A stretch of 13,295 nt of DNA from JBGOTP01 sp041476545 (GTDB lineage: Bacteria; Acidobacteriota; Vicinamibacteria; Vicinamibacterales; CAVVIG01): the NCBI GenBank assembly GCA_041476545.1, contig JBGOTP010000119.1, positions 1 to 13,295 of the forward strand. The letters are read 5' to 3'. This document shows, piece by piece, positions 6,533-13,295 of the stretch (position 1 is its first letter; every line of letters begins with the position of its first letter). The position numbers were made by a program, and so were the translations under genes. The notes beneath the pieces were generated by a model, which searched no databases, had not been told where the DNA came from, and saw nothing but the letters and a program-made list of their open reading frames with translations.

Positions 6533-8023
6533 ATGCCCGCTCACATCATCGGCTTGCGGGTCGTGTTGGCAGCCAGCCTGCTGGGCGCAGTGGCGTACTC
6601 GAGCCAGGAGCCGGTGGCGTCCGTTTCCGCCGCTCAGCCCCTGGCCGCAGATGCGCGGCAGGTTGCCCCGGCATCCACGCCAACTCCAGTCTCCACTGCC
6701 ACCGCTCATCCCTCGCTGAAGCCGCCCCTGAAGGCCGTGGCTCAGCAGGCGTCAGGGCCCGCCGCGGCTCAAGCCGCGAAGGCGGCAACTCCAGCGACGA
6801 AGAGTTCGTCACAGGATCTCCCGCCGATCTCCTACATCTGCACGATGCCAGGTGACGAGGCGGTACTCGAAGATAAACCCGGAAAGTGCCCCAACCCAAA
6901 ATGCGGAATGGATTTGAAGCCAATCCGTATCGTTCAGGCGTGGTCGTGCCTCTCCAACACCGCCTTCATTCAGGACAAGCCAGGCAAGTGCCGGACCGAC
7001 GGAACCGATCTCGTGCCGATCAATGTCTCGATGTATTGGGCCTGCGTGAGCACACCCGACAAGCACCAGCTGACTCCCGACAAGTGCGCTGATGGATCGG
7101 CGCCTGTGAAGAAATACGAGCCTCGTCCGCATGGGGATCACAACCCGCGGCATGGCGGCACGCTCTTCATGGCAGACGATGCGTGGCATCACGTTGAGGG
7201 TGCGTATCCGAGCGCCGGGTTGTTCCGCGTGTACTTCTACGACGACTTCACCAAGCCGATGGCACCGAAGGGCTTCGCCGGGCGTGCGGTGATGAAGGAC
7301 CTGACGGGCAAAGACATCGCCGCAGTTCCCCTGAAGGCGGGCCGGATTTCAAACACGATGGAAGCGCGGATTCCAGACGCCACGCTGCCGCTCGTCGTCC
7401 AGCTGCAGGTGGGCTTCAAGCCGGGCGACCGCGAGCGGAAATTCGACTTTTCGTTCCAGCAGTACACGAAGGATTCGTCAACGGGCCGTGTGTCCGCGCC
7501 GGCAACGGCGAGTCAGGGTCGTGGATCTGCACCGGCAACCGGCCGGGGTCGAGCGGGGGCACCGGTGTCGGCGAAGGCAGCGCAGCCCGCGCCGTATGTG
7601 GCACCTCCAAATGCGCAGGGGGTTCAACAGATCCCCGGCGGCGGGACGGTTGAGTTCATGGCGCCGATCATCCCGCAGGAGGATCCGGTTCCGAACAACT
7701 CCAAGGACATCCTGGCGGAACTCGCGGCCAAGACCGAGGAAGTGGAATCGCTCATCAAAACGGGTGGAGGCGGTCTTGCCGCGGTATGGCTTCCAGCGTT
7801 ACGAACGAAGAACCTCGCCCTCGCGCTGCTGGACGATCACCTGAACGAAATCCCCGATCGGGATCGGCCGGTCGCGCAGAGCGCCGTCTACCGGCTGCTG
7901 CTGGCCGCATGGCAAATCGACACCCTCGGAGACCTTGGCGATCAGAGCAAGATTCTGACTGTGCACGCCGCGTTCACCGCGGCCGTTGCGGATTTGAATA
8001 CAGCCTATGCCTCACTTCGCTAG
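6533..8023 (+). CDS. secreted protein with three heavy-metal-binding-like cysteine repeats
   Basis: This 496-residue exported protein has a signal peptide at about residues 1-25 and an Ala/Pro-rich linker to about 95. Three tandem repeats follow at about 101-131, 137-163 and 169-192. The first matches the heavy-metal-binding domain pattern seen in copper-resistance proteins: Y-I-C-T-M, then PGKCPNPKCGMDL with Cys103, Cys119 and Cys124. The second keeps Cys139 and PGKC153 but has lost the CGM cysteine. The third keeps only Cys171 and Cys185. A His-rich stretch, HGDHNPRHGG, and DAWHHVEGAYP then lead into a beta-rich region to about 310. After that come a low-complexity Gly/Ala/Pro linker and a helical C-terminus (about 390-496). 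Binding copper or another soft metal is inference from the first repeat. The gene overlaps the heme/PHM-like gene by 17 bases, so the two are probably translationally coupled. Confidence 0.85.
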   Translation: MPAHIIGLRVVLAASLLGAVAYSSQEPVASVSAAQPLAADARQVAPASTPTPVSTATAHPSLKPPLKAVAQQASGPAAAQAAKAATPATKSSSQDLPPISYICTMPGDEAVLEDKPGKCPNPKCGMDLKPIRIVQAWSCLSNTAFIQDKPGKCRTDGTDLVPINVSMYWACVSTPDKHQLTPDKCADGSAPVKKYEPRPHGDHNPRHGGTLFMADDAWHHVEGAYPSAGLFRVYFYDDFTKPMAPKGFAGRAVMKDLTGKDIAAVPLKAGRISNTMEARIPDATLPLVVQLQVGFKPGDRERKFDFSFQQYTKDSSTGRVSAPATASQGRGSAPATGRGRAGAPVSAKAAQPAPYVAPPNAQGVQQIPGGGTVEFMAPIIPQEDPVPNNSKDILAELAAKTEEVESLIKTGGGGLAAVWLPALRTKNLALALLDDHLNEIPDRDRPVAQSAVYRLLLAAWQIDTLGDLGDQSKILTVHAAFTAAVADLNTAYASLR

Positions 8024-9185
8024 TCGTCGCATCGTACTCGTCGCCGGTGCGTTGTCTCTGGCTGCACTATGGATCCGGAGCCCGCAGGCGCACAAGGCGG
8101 TGACGTCGCCATACGACTACAACAAGGACACGTTCCCGATCCTTCGCGATCGGTGCGGTCGCTGCCACGTGGAAGGCGGGCCTGCGCCGATGGCCCTCCT
8201 CAAGTACAACGATGGCCCGAACTCAGCGGTCCCGTGGGCCGAGAGTATTCGCGAAGTGCTGATCTCCCAGCAGATGCCGCCCTGGTACGTCGACCCGATG
8301 TCACCGGTCATCAAGGGTGGCAATCCGATGACGGCGCGCGAGGCCGACAAGCTGCTCACGTGGGCGTCCGGCGGTCAGCCCGAGGGAGACCTCACGAAGA
8401 GACCGGCACCGGCTTCTTTGCGCCTGCAGTGGAGGGCCGGGCCTCCGGATCTGAAGATCCCGATGGAGAGCGAGCACACGGTTCCCGAAGCGGCCAACGA
8501 CGAGACGGTCGACTTCGTCCTCCCCACGGGCCTCACCGAGACGCGCTGGGTCAAGGCTGTTGATCTGATGCCAGGGGCTCCGCAAGTGGTGCGCAACGCG
8601 GTCATCTCGATCGACAACGGTCCGGTGCTGGCCGTGTGGGTCCCCGGCGACGACCTGATTGCGGCGCCGAGCGGCGCGGCGTTTCGTCTGAATCCAGGCG
8701 CGAAGCTCCGCCTGCAGATTCACTACAAGAAACAATGGCAGATCGAGGGCAAGACCATTGGCGACCGGAGCTCGGTTGGCCTGTACTTCACCGACCCTCC
8801 GGCGTCGGGCCGCGAAATCCAGGCATTGGTCATCGATCCGCCGGGCGTCGCCACAAGCGAAACGCCTCAGACGCGCACGTTCAACGGAACGGTCGCGAAC
8901 GCCGTTCGAATCGTCAGCCTGCGACCGTCTCTCGATCGGGTGTACGGCACGTTCGAAGTACACGCCGTGACGCTGAGCGGCACGCGCGTGCCGCTGCTCC
9001 TCCTGCGCGCGCCGCGACCGGAATGGCGCCGCCGCTACTGGCTTGCGGAACCGGTTGAACTCCCAGCGGGAAGCAGGATTGAAATAACCGTTACGCCGCC
9101 GCCCGAGTTCATGGATCTTTCGGCGGCCAGACTTATGAAGGGGTACCCGCTGCAGGTCGCGCTCGACTTCGTGCCGCAGAGCTAA
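8007..9185 (+). CDS. exported monoheme protein with degenerate PHM-like copper monooxygenase body
   Basis: This 392-residue protein has an N-terminal signal or anchor (hydrophobic residues about 9-22) and then a short cytochrome c-like region. CGRCH (50-54) is the heme site, and QQMPPW (88-93) offers Met90 as a possible axial ligand. Residues about 145-390 resemble the peptidylglycine-monooxygenase-like modules that often follow such a heme region in Acidobacteriota proteins. The landmarks are TRWVKAVDLMPGAPQVVRNAV, VWVPGD and LQIHYKKQ (His239-Tyr240). In the family as I recall it, the segment after PG carries a His-His copper pair. Here that position reads Arg196-Asn197, so classic copper oxygenase chemistry looks unlikely. 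An electron-transfer or binding role is possible. The start codon lies inside the upstream metal-binding gene, 17 bases of overlap, marking a coupled pair. Heme attachment requires export. Confidence 0.85.
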   Translation: MPHFASRRIVLVAGALSLAALWIRSPQAHKAVTSPYDYNKDTFPILRDRCGRCHVEGGPAPMALLKYNDGPNSAVPWAESIREVLISQQMPPWYVDPMSPVIKGGNPMTAREADKLLTWASGGQPEGDLTKRPAPASLRLQWRAGPPDLKIPMESEHTVPEAANDETVDFVLPTGLTETRWVKAVDLMPGAPQVVRNAVISIDNGPVLAVWVPGDDLIAAPSGAAFRLNPGAKLRLQIHYKKQWQIEGKTIGDRSSVGLYFTDPPASGREIQALVIDPPGVATSETPQTRTFNGTVANAVRIVSLRPSLDRVYGTFEVHAVTLSGTRVPLLLLRAPRPEWRRRYWLAEPVELPAGSRIEITVTPPPEFMDLSAARLMKGYPLQVALDFVPQS

Positions 9186-9257
9186 CGGAGCGAGGCGGAG
9201 AGAGCGGATCACACGGAGGAACGGAGAAACTGAGTTCACGTAGAGAAGAACACCGAT
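9186..9257 (+). other. purine-rich spacer with ACGGAG repeats before the tandem paralogs
   Basis: This 72-base spacer is strongly purine-rich. It contains CGGAG at 9187-9191, 9196-9200, 9214-9218 and 9222-9226. AGAGAAGAA at 9242-9250 lies 7 bases before the ATG at 9258 and is a plausible ribosome site. The spaced CGGAG words resemble the style of the CGCAGAG repeats elsewhere in the window but are not the same unit. I see no clear promoter, so the paralogs may belong to the upstream unit. Confidence 0.35.
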
Positions 9258-10966
9258 ATGGCTAGCCGGCGCTGGATCGTCGTCGTGGGATCAGCGTGGC
9301 TTCTGGCCGGATCCCTGGCTGCGGCGCAACAGACCCCACCTCGCACGCAGGCACCACCACCTTCGACGGCCCCGCGCGACGCGTCGCCGTCGCGGCCTCA
9401 AGTGGCGACCGCCTCGATCACCGGCCAGATCACAGCCGCCGCGACCGGACTGCCGCTCCATCGCGCCAAAATCACACTCACCGGCCCGACGCCCAATCCG
9501 CTGACCGCCGTCACCGACGATCGCGGCGAGTACGAGATCCTAACGTCCCTGCAGGCTCGTACTCGATGACCGCCACGCGCGCGTGGTACCTGACCGTTCA
9601 GTACGGTCAGCGGCGTCCCCGCGAGGCTGGCCGGCCAATTGACGTGCGCTCCGGCCAGGAGCTCAAGCACATGGACATCGCGCTGTCGCGCGGCGCGGTG
9701 CTCGCCGGCCGCGTCCTCGACGAACTAGGCGAACCGTATCCAGGCGTGCGCGTGGAGGCACTGGAGCCGCGCTACATCAATGGACACCGCGTCGCTGTCG
9801 CTGCCGGCATCGCCATCACGGACGACATCGGCGAATTCCGCATCAGTGGTCTCAACCCCGGGAGCTACACCGTCCGAGGATCAACGATTGAGACCTGGGA
9901 GGGAGACGGCGACAATCACGAAACCTACGCCTACTCGATGACGTTCTTCCCCGGCGCGACAGTGTCCGACCGCGCGGAAACCATCACGCTCAGGCTCGGA
10001 CAGGAAGTGACGAACCTCGACTTCGCGCTCGCGGTGAGTCGCGCCGCCCGCGTCAGCGGCCGGGTGGAGAATGCGAGCGGCGAACCGCTGGCGGGACTCC
10101 CCGTCAACCTGTCGAGGATTACGCGCACCATTGGCGGCGCTCTTCTCTCATCCGGCCCAGGCGGCAGCGGGCGCACCGGTCCGGACGGTTCGTTCGCCAT
10201 CAACAACATGCCGCCAGGCGAGTACACACTGTTCGCGACGCTCAGCTCCACCGAGTCGGCCGCGCAGACCGTGATGGTGACCGAAGCCGACCTCACCGGC
10301 ATCGTCCTGACCCCGCGTCGCGACACCAGCCTGAACGGATCGGTGGCGACCGACGACGGCACACCGCCGCCGTTTCCAGCCGCGCGTCTGCAGATCGCAC
10401 CGATTCTTCCGGGCGACGGCAGCGGGCTGCAGTTGTGGGAGGGCGGGCGGCGGCAGCCGGTCAAGGCGGACTGGTCCTTCATCTTCTCCGGCATCGACGG
10501 GCGGTATCTCTTTCGCGTGAATGGACTGCCCGACGACTGGATGCTCCAGTCCGTCACGATGAACGGCCGCAACATCACCGACGTCCCGCTGGAGATTCCT
10601 CGAGGTGACAACCCGCTGACTGGCCTGCGCATGGTCATCAGCCAGAAAGGCGCGAGCGTCTCGGGCAGCGTGATCGACGCGCATGGCGCCCCGTTCCCCG
10701 ACAGCTCTGTCATCGTCTTCGCCGAAGATTCCGCGCAGTGGGGACCCGGCACGCGCTTCGTCCGATCGACACGCCCGGATCAGGAGGGACGCTTTGTCGT
10801 CGGCGGTCTTCCCTCGGGCACCTATCTGGTGGTCGCGAAGGACTTCGTTGCGGAGGGTCATTGGGAAGATCCGGCGTTTCTGCGAAGCATCGCCGCCGAT
10901 GGAACCCGGCTGGAACTGCGTGAAGGGACGACGCAGGAGATCGCGCTCAAGTTCGAGATGCCGTGA
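9258..10966 (+). pseudogene. frameshifted carboxypeptidase-regulatory-like secreted protein, first tandem paralog
   Basis: The frame from ATG 9258 encodes a signal peptide (hydrophobic residues about 7-20), a Pro-rich stretch, and the start of a beta-sandwich domain (ITGQITAAATGLPLHRAKITL to RGEYEI). It then ends at TGA 9567-9569. The rest continues one frame away from about 9542 (NVPAGSYSM onwards) to 10966. Comparison with the downstream paralog (FELKNVQAGTYRV) places a one-base deficit at 9540-9541. Restored, the protein would be about 569 residues with roughly four carboxypeptidase-regulatory-like domains, carrying YLTVQYGQRRP, DELGEPYPGVRVE and WGPGTRFVRSTRPD. The stop TGA overlaps ATG 9566 as ATGA, so the downstream part (about 466 residues, lacking a signal peptide) could be made by reinitiation. 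A sequencing or assembly error is equally possible. The downstream frame looks intact and under coding constraint, which suggests a recent change or an error. Confidence 0.8.
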
Positions 10967-12609
10967 TGATGCGAACGGTGAAACGAACGAGTACCACGCT
11001 CTTGCTGGTGCTGGCCGGCCACGTGGTCGCGGGTCAGGCACCCACACCCACACCGCCGGCAACACCAAGAGCGACGGCGACGGGGACCGCGACTCTTCGC
11101 GGACGCGTCACATCGTCCGACGGGAAGCCGTTGCGCCGCGCGCGCGTCACACTGGCCTTCACGACACCGAACTCAGGAACTCCCCCGCCGGCTGTCAGTA
11201 CAAACGCGCAGGGTCAGTTCGAACTGAAGAACGTCCAGGCGGGCACCTATCGCGTCTCCGCCGGACGCTCCGGCTATCTCACCATTCAGTACGGACAACG
11301 TCGCCCTCTGGAAAGCGGACGGTCGGTGGAGGTGCGCAACAGCCAACTCGTGGAACGCATCGATATCGCGCTGCCGAAAGCCTCGGTGCTGGCGGGACGC
11401 ATTACTGACGAACTGGGCGAACCCTATCCGGGCGTCAGAGTCGAAGTACTCCAGAACCGCTACATGAATGGGCGACTGGTGCCTTCTCCGGAGGGAGGTG
11501 TCACGACCGACGACCTCGGCCGGTTCCGCATTCCCGGATTGCTGCCCGGGACGTTCTACGTCATGGCATCGTCGAAGGAGAGCGCTCGGGGCGGCGCAGA
11601 CCGGAAGGAGATCTACGCGTACGGGTTCGCGTACTACCCGGGAGTGACGGCCGACGCAGCGGAAGCCATCAACCTCGGTGTCGGGGAGACCCGGATGGGG
11701 CTCGACTTCCGGTTATCGCTGAACAGAACGGCTCGCGTCAGCGGACGCGTGGAGAGTCCTGAGGGCGCACCGCTCGAGGGCCAGACGGTCACGTTGAGGT
11801 TCGAGTTCCGAGGCACCGGCGCCGTCGCCAATCCGGGAGTCGGATCCGCGCGAACCGGCCGCGATGGCACATTCGAAATCCGCGACGTGCCGCCCGGGAC
11901 GTACCGTCTCCTCGGCGCGGGGTCGATGTCGGTGGACGTCACGGGGTCCGACATCGACGGCCTCCTCCTCGTTCCACGTGTCGGCAGCACGGTGACGGGG
12001 TCTGTCGTGACCGACGAAGGGACCGCGCCGCCATTTGCGCCGTCCGGTCTGCGTGTGCTGCTCGAACAGGGGAACGGCGGGGTGCTCCCTGCCGTGCGCC
12101 TGCAGTCGGTGAATCCGGATTGGTCGTACAAGCTGACGAGTCTCGGCGGACCCTTTCTCTTCCGGTTCAACGGTCTCCGAGACGACTGGATGCTGAAGGA
12201 GGTCCGGCTCGGCGACAAAGACATCACCGATTCGGATTTCGACGTGCCCACGGGCGACAAGCAGATCGATGGGCTGCAGATGGTCATCACGCGGAAGATC
12301 GCAAAGATGTCCGGCGACGTGCTGGACCGCGACGGCAAGTCGACTGGCGACGCGACGGTCGTCCTCTTTCCGGACGATGCGAAGCTGTGGGGACCGGGCA
12401 CGCGATTTATCCGGACGACGAGGCCGGATGCGAACGGCCGTTTTACGATCGGCAGTCTGCCCGCCGGCGTCTATCATGCGATCGCGAAAGACTTCATCCA
12501 GGATGGCCAGTGGCTGAATCCTGCGTATCTCGAGAGCGTGCGACGCGAGTCGTCAAGATTCGAACTGAGCGAAGGCGGCTCGGCGACGGTTACGTTGAAG
12601 TTGCCGTAA
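10966..12609 (+). CDS. carboxypeptidase-regulatory-like secreted protein, second tandem paralog
   Basis: This 547-residue exported protein has a signal peptide (basic start, hydrophobic about 10-20, cleavage near VAGQA) and a Thr/Pro linker. Four or five carboxypeptidase-regulatory-like beta-sandwich units follow, starting near residues 43, 142, 256, 344 and 448. Each shows the G-x-V-x-x-x-x-G-x-P start and the DGxFxIxxVPPGTY ending. It shares YLTIQYGQRRP, DELGEPYPGVRVE, FRFNGLRDDWML and LWGPGTRFIRTTRPD with the gene before it, so the two arose by tandem duplication. Such domains are structural or binding modules, and no catalytic site is seen. The function is unknown. The start ATG at 10966 overlaps the previous stop as TGATG. 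GTG 10963 and ATG 10969 are one codon either side and cannot be excluded. Coupled translation with the first paralog is likely, so a frameshift there could lower its expression. Confidence 0.88.
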   Translation: MMRTVKRTSTTLLLVLAGHVVAGQAPTPTPPATPRATATGTATLRGRVTSSDGKPLRRARVTLAFTTPNSGTPPPAVSTNAQGQFELKNVQAGTYRVSAGRSGYLTIQYGQRRPLESGRSVEVRNSQLVERIDIALPKASVLAGRITDELGEPYPGVRVEVLQNRYMNGRLVPSPEGGVTTDDLGRFRIPGLLPGTFYVMASSKESARGGADRKEIYAYGFAYYPGVTADAAEAINLGVGETRMGLDFRLSLNRTARVSGRVESPEGAPLEGQTVTLRFEFRGTGAVANPGVGSARTGRDGTFEIRDVPPGTYRLLGAGSMSVDVTGSDIDGLLLVPRVGSTVTGSVVTDEGTAPPFAPSGLRVLLEQGNGGVLPAVRLQSVNPDWSYKLTSLGGPFLFRFNGLRDDWMLKEVRLGDKDITDSDFDVPTGDKQIDGLQMVITRKIAKMSGDVLDRDGKSTGDATVVLFPDDAKLWGPGTRFIRTTRPDANGRFTIGSLPAGVYHAIAKDFIQDGQWLNPAYLESVRRESSRFELSEGGSATVTLKLP

Positions 12610-12620
12610 ACGACGATCAA

Positions 12621-12679
12621 CGCAGAGAAATAGCGACAGTGAGGATAACAACGACTCTGCGGTCTCTGCGACCTCTGCG
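12621..12679. repeat. CTCTGCG triple repeat with an upstream inverted unit, between convergent genes
   Basis: CTCTGCG occurs at 12655-12661, 12664-12670 and 12673-12679, with the same 9-bp period and unit number as at 3010-3034. An inverted unit, CGCAGAG, lies at 12621-12627 and could pair with one of them across a loop of about 27 bases. The site fills the 83-base gap between the paralog and the convergent phosphatase gene. It is not a canonical terminator because there is no U-tract. It may still hinder transcription from both sides. Confidence 0.7.
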
Positions 12680-12692
12680 GTAAAGGTCGTGC

Positions 12693-13295
12693 TCAGCCGA
12701 CCTTCACCACCATCATCGTCACATCGTCGAACGGCTCGCGGCTGCCGCGGAACGTCCGGAACACGCCTTCCATGTGACGCAACAAGCCGTCGGCGCCGTC
12801 AGCCCTGTCGATCGTGCCAGGACCGGCCGCGAGCAGCTCGCGCTCCAGCGCGTCGGCCCCGAACATCTCCCCCGATTCGTTCTCCGCCTCGACGCACCCG
12901 TCGGTATAGCAGAACACGACGTCCTCTGGCGCCAACTGCGTCTGCCCTTCGGTGTACCCGCGTCCCGCGAGCAAGCCGACCGGCAGGCCGGACGACTCGA
13001 GACGCTCCAGCCCGCCGCGGCGCCGCAACACGTACTGCGGATTGTGACCCGCGTTCACGTAGCGGAGCACACGGGTCGAGGGATCGAGAGTGCCGACAAA
13101 CAGCGTGGAATAGACGGGTCCGGGAGTATTGTCCTGAATGTCGCGATCGAGTGCGTCGGCGAGCGCCGTCAGGTCCTGGCCGAGTGCCAGGCGCGTCCGC
13201 AGGGAGGCCTGGAGGTTGGCCATGAGCAGCGCGGCGCCGACCCCCTTCCCCGACACATCGCCGACGAGCAGCGCGACGTGGCCGTTCTTCAACTC
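12693..13295 (-). CDS. SpoIIE/RsbU-type PP2C-like serine phosphatase, C-terminal part
   Basis: This gene enters at the right edge on the minus strand, and only its last 200 codons are present. Family motifs run in order: GDVSGKG with a metal-binding Asp, AALLMANLQ, YSTLFVGTLD, YVNAGHNPQYV, SSGLPVGLL, FCYTDGCVEAEN, and a final DDVTMMVVKVG. These are the PPM-type phosphatase core of RsbU and SpoIIE proteins, which dephosphorylate anti-sigma-factor antagonists and thereby control stress or developmental sigma factors. The leading sensor domains (often GAF, PAS, HAMP or response-regulator) lie outside the window. A TTG at 13292 could be read as a start, but it falls inside the catalytic domain just before GHVALLVGDVSGKG, so the gene is truncated by the window and not short. 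It converges on the tandem paralogs and is probably unrelated to them. Confidence 0.93.
   Translation of the reverse strand, partial: ELKNGHVALLVGDVSGKGVGAALLMANLQASLRTRLALGQDLTALADALDRDIQDNTPGPVYSTLFVGTLDPSTRVLRYVNAGHNPQYVLRRRGGLERLESSGLPVGLLAGRGYTEGQTQLAPEDVVFCYTDGCVEAENESGEMFGADALERELLAAGPGTIDRADGADGLLRHMEGVFRTFRGSREPFDDVTMMVVKVG

Noticed and set aside
8301..9239. A minus-strand open frame opposite the heme/PHM-like gene
   Set aside because: It is antisense to a gene with clear CxxCH and family landmarks, and its composition is typical of a shadow frame.
9540..9541. Programmed ribosomal frameshift in the first paralog
   Set aside because: There is no slippery heptamer, no downstream structure that I can see, and the intact paralog needs none. 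Error or mutation is simpler.
9931..10752. A minus-strand open frame opposite the first paralog, and a similar one at 11634-12401 opposite the second
   Set aside because: Both repeats of the duplication give mirrored antisense frames because the coding strand is conserved. The sense strand carries the domain motifs.
12621..12661. Canonical intrinsic terminator from CGCAGAG and CTCTGCG
   Set aside because: The stem is 7 bp with a loop of about 27 bases and no U-tract, so I record it only as a repeat.

Overview
The window is GC-rich, densely coded bacterial chromosome with short spacers and no mobile-element gene, tRNA, rRNA or CRISPR array that I can see. The mix of genes suggests Acidobacteriota, probably the Vicinamibacteria side: exported carboxypeptidase-regulatory-like proteins in tandem, an exported amidase of the SGSSSG/ETSGS type, and a heme-CxxCH protein with a copper-monooxygenase-like body. 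Palindromic GCAGGCCT..AGGCCTGC repeats and CTCTGCG repeats also fit. This assignment is inference from gene content and style, not a database result.

Layout. Positions 20-1225 (+) hold an exported protein with a PcRGLX/YetA-like N-terminal region. A compound palindromic repeat fills the convergent spacer (about 1227-1324). On the minus strand an acyl-CoA dehydrogenase (3048-4238) is followed by an exported amidase-signature enzyme (1316-3007). An APH-type kinase (4274-5353, +) diverges from the dehydrogenase across a very short shared promoter region and is followed by a zinc alcohol dehydrogenase (5390-6496). A second plus-strand unit encodes a secreted protein with three heavy-metal-binding-like cysteine repeats (6533-8023) and, overlapping it, a heme/PHM-like protein (8007-9185). 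Two paralogous secreted multi-domain proteins follow (9258-10966, frameshifted; 10966-12609). A SpoIIE/RsbU-type phosphatase, cut by the window edge, lies on the minus strand (12693-13295).

How the genes work together. The kinase and dehydrogenase match the two halves of mammalian ACAD10/ACAD11 and the separate LvaA and LvaC enzymes of Pseudomonas levulinate catabolism. The most economical reading is a split 4-hydroxyacyl-CoA catabolic pair with an adjacent alcohol dehydrogenase. The 6533-9185 pair looks like a periplasmic or extracellular metal/heme module. The tandem paralogs look like secreted beta-sandwich proteins of unknown job.

The points most worth a second look are: the symmetric TAGTCTA core between the divergent kinase and dehydrogenase starts; a repeat arm that spans from the kinase stop codon to the alcohol dehydrogenase start codon; a one-base frameshift that leaves an ATGA stop/start overlap in the first paralog; and a PHM-like protein that seems to have lost its HH copper-ligand pair while gaining a heme site.
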